A stretch of DNA of 64,000 bases, taken from NCBI RefSeq assembly GCF_018687195.1, contig NZ_CP061321.1:310001-374000 (forward strand), given 5' to 3'. The notes beneath the pieces were generated by a model, which saw nothing but the letters and a program-made list of their open reading frames with translations, ran no database searches and had not been told where the DNA came from. The position numbers and the translations under genes are program-made. Origin of the DNA: Polynucleobacter sp. MWH-UH2A. Its GTDB lineage: Bacteria; Pseudomonadota; Gammaproteobacteria; Burkholderiales; Burkholderiaceae. Of this stretch, positions 1 through 8,954 are shown piece by piece (position 1 is the first letter of the stretch; each line of letters begins with the position of its first letter).

Positions 1-201
1 ATTTTTGTGGCTTTTTTTAAGGGGGGGTCTTTTTCTACCGGAATTCCATTGATAGCTAGCCACACTGCTTGGAGTATGGGCTTTAATAGAAGAAAGAACA
101 AGAATCCTGAGATGTCTCTAAGAAAAATAGTAAAAATTTCAAAGGATGCTTCTGCTGCTGATGAGTCCCCTGATATGGTGCCATTGAGACTTGGAAGATG
201 A
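1..201 (+). CDS. Unrecognised reading frame open at the left edge
   Basis: This plus-strand frame is open from the first base to a TGA at 199-201, so it could be the 3' end of a gene lying to the left. An internal GTG at 7 would give 64 residues. The product is basic and polar and I do not recognise it. The antisense frame is also open and hydrophobic, so the open frame may be a composition effect. A run of seven Gs lies at 21-27. Kept only as a possible fragment. Confidence 0.2.
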   Translation: MFVAFFKGGSFSTGIPLIASHTAWSMGFNRRKNKNPEMSLRKIVKISKDASAADESPDMVPLRLGR

Positions 202-245
202 CGCTTCTAAATACCACCAGCATTTTTGATGTATGACATAGAATT

Positions 246-1733
246 TTGACAGCTACAGTTCACAAACGGTTTCTATCTAGCATTTTTGGAAATGCGCTCA
301 AGTCAGCTATCGCCTTTTTATCAGGCATCTTCCTAGCTAGAGCACTAGGGCCGGATGATTTTGGTAGAATGTTGTTTCTAGGCGGGATATTTCTTGCATT
401 TAAGCAGCTTTTTGATCCAGGCATCTCCACTGCATTTTTTACGTTTAATGCAAGGAGGTTGAGAGGTAAAAAATTCATCACAACTTATTTTTGTTGGATT
501 GCTATTCAGTTAATTATTTCAATTTCCTTGATAGCCTTCCTCCTGCCTGAGTCGATAATTTATTTAATTTGGAGAGATAATTCAAGAGAGCTAATCATCC
601 TAGCGCTCATCGCAACTTATATTCAAACAGTATTTTGGTCAACTCTAGTTCAGCTTTCTGAGTCCCAGAAGCAGACCTATTTAATTCAAAAAGTTGGATT
701 GATAACATCGGTTGTTAATATTACTTTACTGTTTGGCGCCTATTATCTAAAATACTTAGATTTAAAATTTGTATTTATTATAATAATAATTGAATGGACT
801 TTTGCATCAGTCTTTACGCTGTCGAGGATAAAATTTAGAGTTAGTAAATATGGTAATATTGAATCATTAATTTTCTTCAAAAATTATAAAAATAAATACC
901 TACTATTTGTACCTTACACCATAATATCAATTTTCTATGATTTTATAGAAAGATGGCTGCTTCAAAAGTATGGTGGCAATACTCAGCAGGCTTTTTATGG
1001 AATAGCTTTTCAGATTGCTTCAATATCGGCTGTTGCGACATCTGCATGTGTTAATATTTATTGGAAAGAGATTGCTGATGCTAAGATTTTAAAGAACTTT
1101 AAGTATGTTCAAGATCTTTATACCAAAACCACAAAAAATTTAATGTTGTTAACAATCTCTATATCTGCGTTTATCTACCCATGGTTGAATGAAATTATAA
1201 GTATCTTACTGGGTAATGACTATGTTGAGGGTGCCGAGGTTCTTGGGATAATGCTCTTTTTTCCATTGCTACAATCCTTTAGTCAGATGGGTACAACAAC
1301 ATTCTACGCATATGAGAAAATAAAAATTCAATCATTGGTTGGTATTTTATATATGTTTATTAGCATAATTATCACCTATATATTTACAGCACCGCAGTCC
1401 GCCTATATCCCTGGGTTTAATTTAGGTGCCTGGGGGTTTGCCCTTAAGACAGTATTGATTCAAGTATTAGTAGTTTCTACATCATTATATTTATTATCGA
1501 AAAAATTAAAAATACTTTTTGAGTATAAATCATTATTATCGATAGGGGTTTTTTGTATAGCTTTTGGTTTTTTATCTAAGCTTGTAGCTTTAAATATATT
1601 TTTAACAAATAGTACATATATTAATTTATTTCTATCGGGATTAATATTTTCAATATTATTATTCGTTTCGATTTCTTTTTTCCCTAAAGTATTTGGTTTT
1701 TATAAACGAGATCTATTTTTTTATAAAATATAA
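246..1733 (+). CDS. Polysaccharide flippase of the Wzx/PST type
   Basis: The 495-residue product is almost entirely hydrophobic, with an estimated 12-14 membrane segments. Its N-terminus (about residues 10-45, including GIFLARALGPDDFGR) is typical of the MATE/MVF-related polysaccharide transporter family. Such proteins move undecaprenyl-linked oligosaccharide repeats across the inner membrane. A stop at 234-236 lies in frame upstream, so the TTG at 246 is the first usable codon apart from an ATT; no strong ribosome binding site is visible. It is followed after 16 bases by a dehydrogenase gene. Family call is confident; the substrate cannot be read from sequence. Confidence 0.85.
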   Translation: MTATVHKRFLSSIFGNALKSAIAFLSGIFLARALGPDDFGRMLFLGGIFLAFKQLFDPGISTAFFTFNARRLRGKKFITTYFCWIAIQLIISISLIAFLLPESIIYLIWRDNSRELIILALIATYIQTVFWSTLVQLSESQKQTYLIQKVGLITSVVNITLLFGAYYLKYLDLKFVFIIIIIEWTFASVFTLSRIKFRVSKYGNIESLIFFKNYKNKYLLFVPYTIISIFYDFIERWLLQKYGGNTQQAFYGIAFQIASISAVATSACVNIYWKEIADAKILKNFKYVQDLYTKTTKNLMLLTISISAFIYPWLNEIISILLGNDYVEGAEVLGIMLFFPLLQSFSQMGTTTFYAYEKIKIQSLVGILYMFISIIITYIFTAPQSAYIPGFNLGAWGFALKTVLIQVLVVSTSLYLLSKKLKILFEYKSLLSIGVFCIAFGFLSKLVALNIFLTNSTYINLFLSGLIFSILLFVSISFFPKVFGFYKRDLFFYKI

Positions 1734-1749
1734 ATTTATTAAATGACTT

Positions 1750-2751
1750 ATGACAAAAGTCCTAATCACTACGGTCCCATTCTGCGAGTTAGAAAAAATG
1801 CCTATCGAGATGCTTTCCTGTGCGGGCATCGAATATGTTATTAATCCGCTTGGTAGAAAATTACGAGAAGATGAGTTGGCTGAATTGATTGGTGATTTTG
1901 ATGCCTTGATTGCAGGCACAGAGAAAATTAGCAAAAAAGTTTTTGATCGTGCCAAAAAATTGAAGATAATTTCAAGAGTTGGGATAGGATTAGATGGCTT
2001 GGATTTGCTTGAGGCGGAGCGTCGCAAAATAAAAATTTCTTATACTCCCGATGCGCCTGCGCCCGCTGTGGCTGAATTGACGGTTGGTCTAATTTTATCT
2101 TTGCTTAGATCAATACATCTAGCTAATACCCAAATGCATGAAGGCGGATGGACTAGATATTTTGGGCGTCGGATTTCCGAAGTGACTATTGGCATCATCG
2201 GCTATGGCAGGATTGGTAAAGGTGTTTTGAATTGCTTATCAGGCTTTTCAGGTCATGCGGGATTGAATGTATTGGTTAATGATATAAATCCAATTAATTA
2301 TCATTCTAGCGGTGGTCTCAATCTCGTTTGTGCATCTAAAGAAGAAATTTATGCAAAGTCTGATGTTATCACGCTCCATGTTCCGCTCACATCTATGACT
2401 TTGAACATGATTGGAAGGAGTCAATTGTTAAAAATGAAACCTGATGCTGTGCTTATTAATACCTCGCGCGGTGGTATTGTTAACGAACACGATTTGGCGG
2501 AAGTACTTTTGTCGGGGCATTTGACTGGCGCAGCAATTGATGTTTTTGAGCATGAGCCATACGAGGGACCACTTTCTAAAATTGATAATTGCCTATTAAC
2601 AGCTCATATGGGTTCAATGTCTGTGGACTGCAGAGCAAGGATGGAAATTGAAGCCACTGGCGAAGTGATTCGATTCTTTAGCGGTCAGCCTTTACAGTCA
2701 GTAGTTCCGGGCTTTGAATTTGATTTTGCCAGAGAGAAGATTAATGGATAA
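1750..2751 (+). CDS. D-isomer 2-hydroxyacid dehydrogenase (SerA-like)
   Basis: The 333-residue protein has the fold signature of NAD-dependent 2-hydroxyacid dehydrogenases. A Rossmann motif GYGRIGKG lies at 151-158, with the expected catalytic Arg240 (in NTSRGG), Glu269 and His286. The family oxidises or reduces 2-hydroxy acids such as 3-phosphoglycerate or erythronate-4-phosphate. It is only slightly longer than the catalytic core and lacks the C-terminal ACT domain of full-length SerA. Lying inside a surface-sugar operon and overlapping the next gene by 8 bases, it more likely makes a cassette precursor than serine; that is inference. Confidence 0.85.
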   Translation: MTKVLITTVPFCELEKMPIEMLSCAGIEYVINPLGRKLREDELAELIGDFDALIAGTEKISKKVFDRAKKLKIISRVGIGLDGLDLLEAERRKIKISYTPDAPAPAVAELTVGLILSLLRSIHLANTQMHEGGWTRYFGRRISEVTIGIIGYGRIGKGVLNCLSGFSGHAGLNVLVNDINPINYHSSGGLNLVCASKEEIYAKSDVITLHVPLTSMTLNMIGRSQLLKMKPDAVLINTSRGGIVNEHDLAEVLLSGHLTGAAIDVFEHEPYEGPLSKIDNCLLTAHMGSMSVDCRARMEIEATGEVIRFFSGQPLQSVVPGFEFDFAREKING

Positions 2752-3625
2752 GGTTTGCGTCATTGGTGGAGCTGGTTTTTTAGGCTCTCATGTATGTGAT
2801 GAATTAACTGATGCTGGGTATCAGGTAAATATTTTTGATACCAAATTTTCTAAATGGAAGCGACCTGAGCAGGTAATGATTGAGGGGGATATCCTTGATC
2901 AAGACGCTTTAAATGGCGCTACAAAAAATTGTATTGCTGTATACAATTTTGCAGCTATAGCTGATTTAGATGAGGCGTTAACGAAGCCTTTTCTCACTGC
3001 TCAAGTGAACATCCTTGGTAATGTCATGGCCCTAGAGGCTTGCAGGAAGAATGGAGTTTCAAGATTTCTATATGCCAGTACGGTTTATGTTCATAGTCGA
3101 AACGGCGGTTTTTATCGTTGCAGCAAGAGGGCTGCAGAGGAATATGTTGAAGAGTATCAGCGCTCTTATGGGCTTGACTATACGGTGTTGCGCTACGGAT
3201 CACTTTATGGGCCGAGATCAGATGAGCACAATGGCCTGTGGCGCATCGTAAAGTCTGCACTAGAAACGGGTAAGGTTAGCTACGAAGGAAGTCGAGAGGC
3301 CATGCGGGAATATATCCATGTTCAAGATGCTGCCCGTGCGAGTGTAAAAGCACTGGGTAAAGAATTTCTAAATCAACACGTGGTATTAACTGGCCAAGAG
3401 CCAATGAGAGTGCTAGATCTCTTAAAAATGATTTCTGAAATTTTGGGAATTAATCAAGATATTGAGTTTAAAGAGCGGGAATTTGCAGGACACTATATTA
3501 GGACCCCTTATTCATATCAAAATAAAATAGGCAGAAAATATATATCTCCAATGCATGTAGATCTAGGACAAGGTTTGCTACAGCTAATATATGAAATAGA
3601 TCAATATAAGAGCAAAATTTCTTAA
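2744..3625 (+). CDS. NAD-dependent epimerase/dehydratase (extended SDR)
   Basis: This is an extended short-chain dehydrogenase of about 293 residues. The nucleotide-binding motif GGAGFLG lies at residues 8-14 and the active-site YxxxK appears as YRCSK. The ATG at 2744 is preferred over one at 2714 because the protein then begins directly at the first beta strand and a purine-rich AGAGAGAAG precedes it. Family members epimerise, dehydrate or reduce nucleotide-activated sugars. It overlaps the preceding dehydrogenase gene, which implies translational coupling. The specific sugar is unknown. Confidence 0.85.
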   Translation: MDKVCVIGGAGFLGSHVCDELTDAGYQVNIFDTKFSKWKRPEQVMIEGDILDQDALNGATKNCIAVYNFAAIADLDEALTKPFLTAQVNILGNVMALEACRKNGVSRFLYASTVYVHSRNGGFYRCSKRAAEEYVEEYQRSYGLDYTVLRYGSLYGPRSDEHNGLWRIVKSALETGKVSYEGSREAMREYIHVQDAARASVKALGKEFLNQHVVLTGQEPMRVLDLLKMISEILGINQDIEFKEREFAGHYIRTPYSYQNKIGRKYISPMHVDLGQGLLQLIYEIDQYKSKIS

Positions 3626-3627
3626 TA

Positions 3628-4275
3628 ATGGATTTTCACAATATTATTAAAAATTATTCGAATGTATTTTGGGATTTTGATGGGGTTATCAAAGAATCTG
3701 TTGATATTAAAAAAAAGGCTTTTATCACATTATTTTCTCGGTATGGTCCTAAGGTAACCCAAAAGATAGTTGAGCATCATTATGATAATGGAGGCATTTC
3801 GCGATACGAGAAATTTCCACTTTATTTAAGTTGGGTCAACGAAATAGTTAATGATGAAAAAATTAATTATTTGGATAAACAATTTCGATCAATTGTCGTT
3901 TCTAATGTCGTAAATTCTGACTGGGTTCCTGGCGCCGATTTATTTTTGAAAAAGAATGAATATCGGCAAAAATTTTATCTTGTTTCAGCTACACCCCAAA
4001 ATGAGATTGAAGAAATTATTGATCATTTAGGCATGAGATATAGTTTTAAAAAAATTTTTGGCTCCCCGGTAAGTAAAATATCTGCAATTTCAACTATTCT
4101 TAAAGAAGATTCTTTAAAATTTCATGATTGCATAATGGTAGGCGACTCTATTTCTGATTATGAAGCAGCTCAAAAAAATGGGATTTCTTTTATTTTGAGG
4201 CGCCACAATAATAATCAAAAATACGCCAGCAAATATATCGGAAATGTAATAGATAATTTTATTAAAAATAATTGA
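3628..4275 (+). CDS. HAD-superfamily phosphatase (beta-phosphoglucomutase type)
   Basis: The 215-residue protein has haloacid dehalogenase motif I as DFDGV at 16-20 (nucleophile Asp16, acid/base Asp18). Motif II is approximated by VSAT, and motif IV by GDSISDYEAA near residues 172-181. A helical cap lies between motifs I and II. Members hydrolyse sugar or small-molecule phosphates or isomerise them. It starts 2 bases after the preceding stop and precedes a CMP-sugar-synthetase-like gene. It could dephosphorylate the sugar acid before activation, as KdsC does in Kdo synthesis, but it is not KdsC-like in length or motifs. Confidence 0.8.
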   Translation: MDFHNIIKNYSNVFWDFDGVIKESVDIKKKAFITLFSRYGPKVTQKIVEHHYDNGGISRYEKFPLYLSWVNEIVNDEKINYLDKQFRSIVVSNVVNSDWVPGADLFLKKNEYRQKFYLVSATPQNEIEEIIDHLGMRYSFKKIFGSPVSKISAISTILKEDSLKFHDCIMVGDSISDYEAAQKNGISFILRRHNNNQKYASKYIGNVIDNFIKNN

Positions 4276-4303
4276 GGAAGCGCTAAATATGGTGACGAAA
4301 TGA
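4274..4303 (+). promoter_or_regulatory. Strong ribosome binding site with four-codon minicistron before the cytidylyltransferase gene
   Basis: GAGGAAG at 4274-4280 lies eight bases before an ATG at 4289. That ATG opens a four-codon frame (MVTK) ending at TGA 4301-4303. The TGA overlaps the ATG of the cytidylyltransferase gene (ATGA at 4300). The downstream start itself sits 19 bases from the binding site, so re-initiation from the minicistron is plausible. This is read directly from spacing; function is inferred. Confidence 0.4.
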
Positions 4304-5058
4304 TTTGTGCGTTAATGATTGGTAGGGCGGGGAGCACGGGCTTTCCTGGAAAAAATATTTATCCAGTTCTTGGGAGGCCGCTTTGTGAGTATCCCTTATT
4401 GGCTGCAAAGAATTCTCAACTCATAAATCGAATTTTTGTATCCACAGACTCTGAGCCGATTATGAAAACCGCCCTAGAAATGGGTGCAGAGCTTATTGAC
4501 AGGCCGCCCGAATTGGCTACAAAAGAGGCCTTAGGTGAAGATGTTTTTGCTCATGGTTATAGAGAAATTAAAAAACGGCTAGGTAATAATGGTGAGGAAT
4601 TGGAAATGCTAGTTCTTCTTTTTGCAAATGCAGCAACTATTTCTACTGATCTGATTGACCAGGGTATTAATATTTTGAGGGGCGATCCCGCATTGGACTC
4701 AGCTGTAACAACCTCGGTGTACAACATGTGGAGCCCTTTAAGGGCTAGAAAAGTTGATACTGATGGTTGCCTGATCCCTTTTGTACCCTTTGAAACATTT
4801 GGCGATCCTAAAACATTGAATTGTGATCGCGATTCTCAGGGTGAGGTACATTTTGCAGACATGTCCCTATCAGTTGTACGACCAAGGTGTATGGAGAATA
4901 TGGATTTTGGACTGTTGCCTCAAAAATGGATGGGAAAGAAAATTGCCCCCATTCGTTCCTGGGGTGGGTGTGATGTTGATTATGAATGGCAAATTCCATC
5001 TGTAGAGTTTTGGTTGCGTAAGCACGGATTTACTGATCATTCGAAAGACAATTCATGA
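4300..5058 (+). CDS. CMP-sugar synthetase-like cytidylyltransferase (NeuA/KdsB family)
   Basis: The 252-residue protein begins MICALMIGRAGSTGFPGKN, a close variant of the P-loop-like RxGSKG..KN signature of acylneuraminate and Kdo cytidylyltransferases. Enzymes of this family couple CTP with a 2-keto sugar acid to form a CMP-sugar. The start is fixed by the absence of other in-frame starts after the upstream stop. No NeuB- or KdsA-type synthase is visible in the window, so the acid it activates is unknown; the synthase could lie to the left. It ends in an ATGA overlap with the next gene. Confidence 0.75.
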   Translation: MICALMIGRAGSTGFPGKNIYPVLGRPLCEYPLLAAKNSQLINRIFVSTDSEPIMKTALEMGAELIDRPPELATKEALGEDVFAHGYREIKKRLGNNGEELEMLVLLFANAATISTDLIDQGINILRGDPALDSAVTTSVYNMWSPLRARKVDTDGCLIPFVPFETFGDPKTLNCDRDSQGEVHFADMSLSVVRPRCMENMDFGLLPQKWMGKKIAPIRSWGGCDVDYEWQIPSVEFWLRKHGFTDHSKDNS

Positions 5059-5969
5059 GCTTCACGTCAAAAAGGACTGCGGATTTTTGTAAAAATATCC
5101 TTGAAAGTAGCTCTCTAGAGATAGGATTTGTTGATGTAGGTTCCGGGGGGGCATTAAAGGCTCCATGGAGTTTTCTGCCTGAGGGGGCGTTAAAAAAATT
5201 CAATGTTGAGCCAACGCAAGAAGATAGGGAAAATAGTTTTATTTGTATCTCAAATAATTGTCTCAATAAAGTTTTTAATGTAGCAAATGATGAGCGTGCT
5301 TCTTCATTGCATTTGCCATCTCATCAATTTGTAGAGCGTTTTGGTCAACAGGGCATGTTGACTCACCACACTTTGAATGTGCAGTGCCTGACCTTGGATA
5401 AGTATTTGGCTGACAATCATATGACAGTTGATGCTGTTGATATTAACGTGGAGGGGCATGATTTGCAGGTATTGCAAGGCTCAAGCGCGCTATTATCTGG
5501 TGGCGTTGTAAAGCTGTTAAAGATAGAGTTTGAGTTGGCTCAAGCATGGATTGGGCAGGGATGGTTTGGAGATATTGAGTCGCTTATGCGTAAATTTGAT
5601 TTTGAATTGGTTGATATAGCCATAGACTTTGCTCGTCCTGAAAGTGTTAAAAATTTGCATGTTAAGGGTGAGCCAGTATGGGGGAAAGCTTTTTTCATGC
5701 CATCAATTAACTTATTGAAAAAAAATATCGATTTGATGCCGCCAGAACAAGCTCGAGCTTCACTATTGAAATTTATTACTCTAGCTGTAGCAGCTGAACA
5801 ACCAGGACGGGCGCTCGATATATTTTCTATTCCGAGGATCCCATTCTCGACTGAAGAGGTCAAAAAAATTAAAACCGATATATTAAATATTTATAAGTAC
5901 TCTAAGGTTGATGCTGGAGCAAGCCTACTTTTTAAGTTGGCTAAAGGCATTATTGGATTTAAAAAATGA
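5055..5969 (+). CDS. FkbM-family SAM-dependent methyltransferase
   Basis: The 304-residue protein carries FkbM-type landmarks. They are FVDVGSGG near residue 25, a TLDKYL stretch, then VDINVEGHDLQVLQG and LLKIEFE. FkbM-type enzymes O-methylate sugars or polyketides. Residues from about 225 to the end form an extra helical tail beyond the methyltransferase core. The ATG overlaps the preceding stop (ATGA), showing tight coupling. A run of seven Gs lies inside the gene at 5145-5151. In this operon it probably methylates a surface sugar, though the target is not deducible. Confidence 0.75.
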   Translation: MSFTSKRTADFCKNILESSSLEIGFVDVGSGGALKAPWSFLPEGALKKFNVEPTQEDRENSFICISNNCLNKVFNVANDERASSLHLPSHQFVERFGQQGMLTHHTLNVQCLTLDKYLADNHMTVDAVDINVEGHDLQVLQGSSALLSGGVVKLLKIEFELAQAWIGQGWFGDIESLMRKFDFELVDIAIDFARPESVKNLHVKGEPVWGKAFFMPSINLLKKNIDLMPPEQARASLLKFITLAVAAEQPGRALDIFSIPRIPFSTEEVKKIKTDILNIYKYSKVDAGASLLFKLAKGIIGFKK

Positions 5970-6919
5970 GCAATTATTTGGTTACTGGTGGCGCTGGTTT
6001 TATAGGCGCCGCTATTGCGGATAGACTTTTGAAAGCTGGTAATCAGGTTATGGTTGCAGATAACCTTTCTACCGGTAAGATCGAGAATATACCAAGTGGC
6101 TGTAGTTTTTTGAAAATGGATTTATCCCAAGAGCATGAATATGTAAGATTAAATGATCAGCACTTTGATGCTGTTTTTCATCTGGCCGCTCAATCATCTG
6201 GGGAAGCGTCTTTTGATGATCCATCATATGATATGAAGAGTCATGTCGTTTCAACGTTTTTATTGCTTGAGCACTGTCGCAAAAAGAATATTAAGCGATT
6301 TTTATATGCTAGTTCAATGTCGGTGTACGGGGATGTCGCAATTCAACCGGTTAAATCCAATGAAAAGCATAATCCCAAGACATTCTATGGCGTAGGCAAA
6401 GCAGCCGCGGAGAAGTACATTAATTTTTATTCAAATTATTATGGAATAAACGCGACAATCTTTAGAATGTTTAGTGTGTACGGCCCAAATCAAAATCTTG
6501 ATAATTTAATGCAGGGCATGATTAGTATTTATCTAGCATACCTGATAAAAGATATGCCGATAATAGTGAAAGGATCAAAAGAGAGATATCGTGATTTTAT
6601 CTACATAGAAGACGTTGTAACAGTCTGGGTGACAGCACTCAATTCTGAGGCTACCTATGGAAAAACATATAATCTAGGTTCAGGAGTGCCTACTACCGTT
6701 GAGAAATTGCTTCAAGTGTTGCTACAGTCTGTTAACAAAACAGAGCATCCAATTAACTATTTAGGGGGGACTCCGGGAGACCAATTTGGGATGTATGCGG
6801 ACATACAGGCATTGCAATCTGAACTGGGGTGGAGGCCAGCATGGACTCTCGAAAGCGGGGTGCCCAGGATGGTTGAATTTTTTAAAAATTTAAACAGACC
6901 AAAAAGCCATGAACGCTAA
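5966..6919 (+). CDS. NAD-dependent sugar epimerase/dehydratase (GalE-like SDR)
   Basis: The 317-residue protein opens with VTGGAGFIG, has a LAAQSS segment, a serine-rich active-site region (ASSMSVYGD) and YxxxK as YGVGK. This is the pattern of UDP-glucose 4-epimerase and related enzymes. Length fits the family. It overlaps both neighbours (ATGA upstream, 11 bases downstream). The precise reaction, epimerisation or 4,6-dehydration of a nucleotide sugar, cannot be separated on these motifs. Confidence 0.85.
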   Translation: MSNYLVTGGAGFIGAAIADRLLKAGNQVMVADNLSTGKIENIPSGCSFLKMDLSQEHEYVRLNDQHFDAVFHLAAQSSGEASFDDPSYDMKSHVVSTFLLLEHCRKKNIKRFLYASSMSVYGDVAIQPVKSNEKHNPKTFYGVGKAAAEKYINFYSNYYGINATIFRMFSVYGPNQNLDNLMQGMISIYLAYLIKDMPIIVKGSKERYRDFIYIEDVVTVWVTALNSEATYGKTYNLGSGVPTTVEKLLQVLLQSVNKTEHPINYLGGTPGDQFGMYADIQALQSELGWRPAWTLESGVPRMVEFFKNLNRPKSHER

Positions 6920-7856
6920 TTGCCCACTATGTCATTCGGGGGATATAGCCCTAATAACCAACAGGCTAAGATTTGGTAAAACAGCAGACGTTTATTCATG
7001 TAAAAGTTGCTCTTTAGTTTTTTTGGATCAAAATTCTTTTTCTTTTCCTAAGAATTTTTATGAAGTTGACTATCACCAGACCTATCTCACTCATGTAGAT
7101 CCGGATATGCTTGACCCACAAAAACATTTTGAAAAAATGTTGGGGGCATCTAAATTTTGGATTAATAAGATCCGAGGTTTGCTTAGGGGAAATGAAGATG
7201 TATTGGATGTGGGTTGCTCCACAGGCCATGTAATGATGGGCATCAAGGATGCCGCTAAAAATGTTTTTGGCAGCGAGTTAAGCAAAAAAGAGGTGGAGTA
7301 CTGTAGTGTTATTCTTGGCATGAATGTATCCGATGCCCCATTGCGAGAGCGATTCTCATCTCAACGTTTTGATCTAATTACCCTGGTCTTTGTTTTGGAG
7401 CATATTGGTGATCCAATAACATTTTTGAAGGAATTAAAAAGTTACCTAAAGCCTGGGGGTAGTCTTGCGATTGTAGCGCCTAACATAATGGACCCTTTGG
7501 TTTCCCTTTATGCAATTCCTGAGTTTTTACAATTCTATTTTTGCATCGAGCACCTGTACTACTATTCACCAAAGACCTTGCAGTTAGTTTTAGATATGGC
7601 TGGCTATGAAGGTGTGGTTGAATCAATCCAAGAGTACCCTATTGGAAATCATTTGAATTGGGCCTATCGACATAAACCATCGGAAACTTTGGCAGCGAGG
7701 ACAATTTTACCGAATATTGAATTATCCCCAGGAGCAGATGATGCGAAATGGACCATTTTTTGGGGTGATATAAATGAGCAATATAAAAACTATTTAAGCT
7801 CACAAGGGTATGGTGATCGTATATGGGCTGTTGCTAAGGTGAAGAATGACAATTAA
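6909..7856 (+). CDS. Class I methyltransferase with N-terminal zinc-ribbon
   Basis: The first 40 residues contain two CxxC pairs (CPLC and CKSC), forming a likely zinc-binding knuckle. A SAM-binding core follows with VLDVGCSTG near residue 97 and FVLEHIGDP further on. This layout is known from sugar methyltransferases such as TylF/NovU-type C-methyltransferases and from many O-antigen genes. It may C- or N-methylate a keto- or amino-sugar; that is inference. The gene overlaps the upstream epimerase by 11 bases and the downstream aminotransferase by 11 bases. Confidence 0.75.
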   Translation: MNANCPLCHSGDIALITNRLRFGKTADVYSCKSCSLVFLDQNSFSFPKNFYEVDYHQTYLTHVDPDMLDPQKHFEKMLGASKFWINKIRGLLRGNEDVLDVGCSTGHVMMGIKDAAKNVFGSELSKKEVEYCSVILGMNVSDAPLRERFSSQRFDLITLVFVLEHIGDPITFLKELKSYLKPGGSLAIVAPNIMDPLVSLYAIPEFLQFYFCIEHLYYYSPKTLQLVLDMAGYEGVVESIQEYPIGNHLNWAYRHKPSETLAARTILPNIELSPGADDAKWTIFWGDINEQYKNYLSSQGYGDRIWAVAKVKNDN

Positions 7857-8943
7857 GGCTAGTCAAAGACTTAAATTAGTCAATCGAAAATTTGACCCCT
7901 ATTTAGATAGGGGTGGTTTGATTCGGCTTGATAGAAATGAAGACCCGGTTGGCTTTGATGAGGATCATCTTGCAAACTTTCTAGCCTCTATATCACCGCA
8001 TGATATAGCTGCCTATGCTGACTCAGAGGTTTTGGTTAGTAAATTGGCATCATGGCTCAAAGTTTTATCAGAAAATATCTACGTGACTGCCGGATCGGAT
8101 GCGGCAATAAAAAATATTTTCGAAACTTATATTGATTTTGGGGACAATATTCTAATACAAGACCCTTGTTGGAGAATGTACGAGGTCTACAGCAACATTT
8201 ATGGGGCAAATCAAATAAAAGTCCCTTATTCAAAAAATTTAGAAATTGATGTTTCGGAAATTATAAAAATTATTAAATCAGGCAATATTAAATTGCTTGC
8301 ATTGGCTAATCCAAACCAGCCGACAGGGACAATATTTATTGATAGCGAACTTGAGGAAATTTTAAAGGTCGCAGCAGAAGAAAATGTAATTGTTCTTATG
8401 GATGAGGCTTACCATTTATTTACCAAGCAAACTGCTATTCAATTTGTAGAAAGTTTTGATAACTTGATAGTAGTTAGGACCTTCTCCAAGGCATTTGGTC
8501 TGGCGGGATTGAGGGTAGGGTATTGTGTTGCTAACCCGTCACGGATTAATGAGTTAATGTTATTAAGACCTGTCACAGATGCGAACAGTTTGGGCTTGAA
8601 GTGTGCGGTGTACGTTTTAGATAACATAAATTGGATCAAATCGCGTATAGAAAGTTTTATTTCTGGGCGGAATTATATTTTTAAGAATTTAACTTTATCT
8701 GGAATTCAGGTGTTTCCTTCTCATGGTAACTTTTTATTAGTCAAGTGTAACTCTCAAGAGGATGGTGTCCTGGCAGTTAAGGCTATCAAGGAGCGGGGAT
8801 ATGTACTTAAGCCCCCATTTAGTTTTGTGCCACTAGAAAATTGCGTTCGTATAGGCATTGGCCCATTACAGTTAATGGAAAAATTTTGGGAAGACTGTGC
8901 TCCCATTTTGAAAAAGTATGGTCAGAGAATTATCGAAAAATAG
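7846..8943 (+). CDS. PLP-dependent aminotransferase (HisC-like, class I/II)
   Basis: The 365-residue protein matches histidinol-phosphate aminotransferase architecture. It has a nucleotide-phosphate-binding region with NPNQPTG, the pair DEAYHLF, and the pyridoxal-phosphate lysine at about 215 in TFSKAFGLAGLRVGY. Within a surface-polysaccharide operon a HisC-like enzyme is more likely to transaminate a keto-acid or keto-sugar intermediate than to make histidine, since no other his genes are near. The start overlaps the methyltransferase by 11 bases. Confidence 0.8.
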   Translation: MTIKASQRLKLVNRKFDPYLDRGGLIRLDRNEDPVGFDEDHLANFLASISPHDIAAYADSEVLVSKLASWLKVLSENIYVTAGSDAAIKNIFETYIDFGDNILIQDPCWRMYEVYSNIYGANQIKVPYSKNLEIDVSEIIKIIKSGNIKLLALANPNQPTGTIFIDSELEEILKVAAEENVIVLMDEAYHLFTKQTAIQFVESFDNLIVVRTFSKAFGLAGLRVGYCVANPSRINELMLLRPVTDANSLGLKCAVYVLDNINWIKSRIESFISGRNYIFKNLTLSGIQVFPSHGNFLLVKCNSQEDGVLAVKAIKERGYVLKPPFSFVPLENCVRIGIGPLQLMEKFWEDCAPILKKYGQRIIEK

Positions 8944-8954
8944 GCATTTGAAAT

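Noticed and set aside
3628-4275. KdsC identity for the HAD protein
   Set aside because: It is longer than KdsC, carries a cap domain, and has beta-phosphoglucomutase-type motifs.
5540-5863. 107-codon minus-strand frame
   Set aside because: It lies opposite the FkbM methyltransferase gene in an otherwise strictly plus-strand operon.
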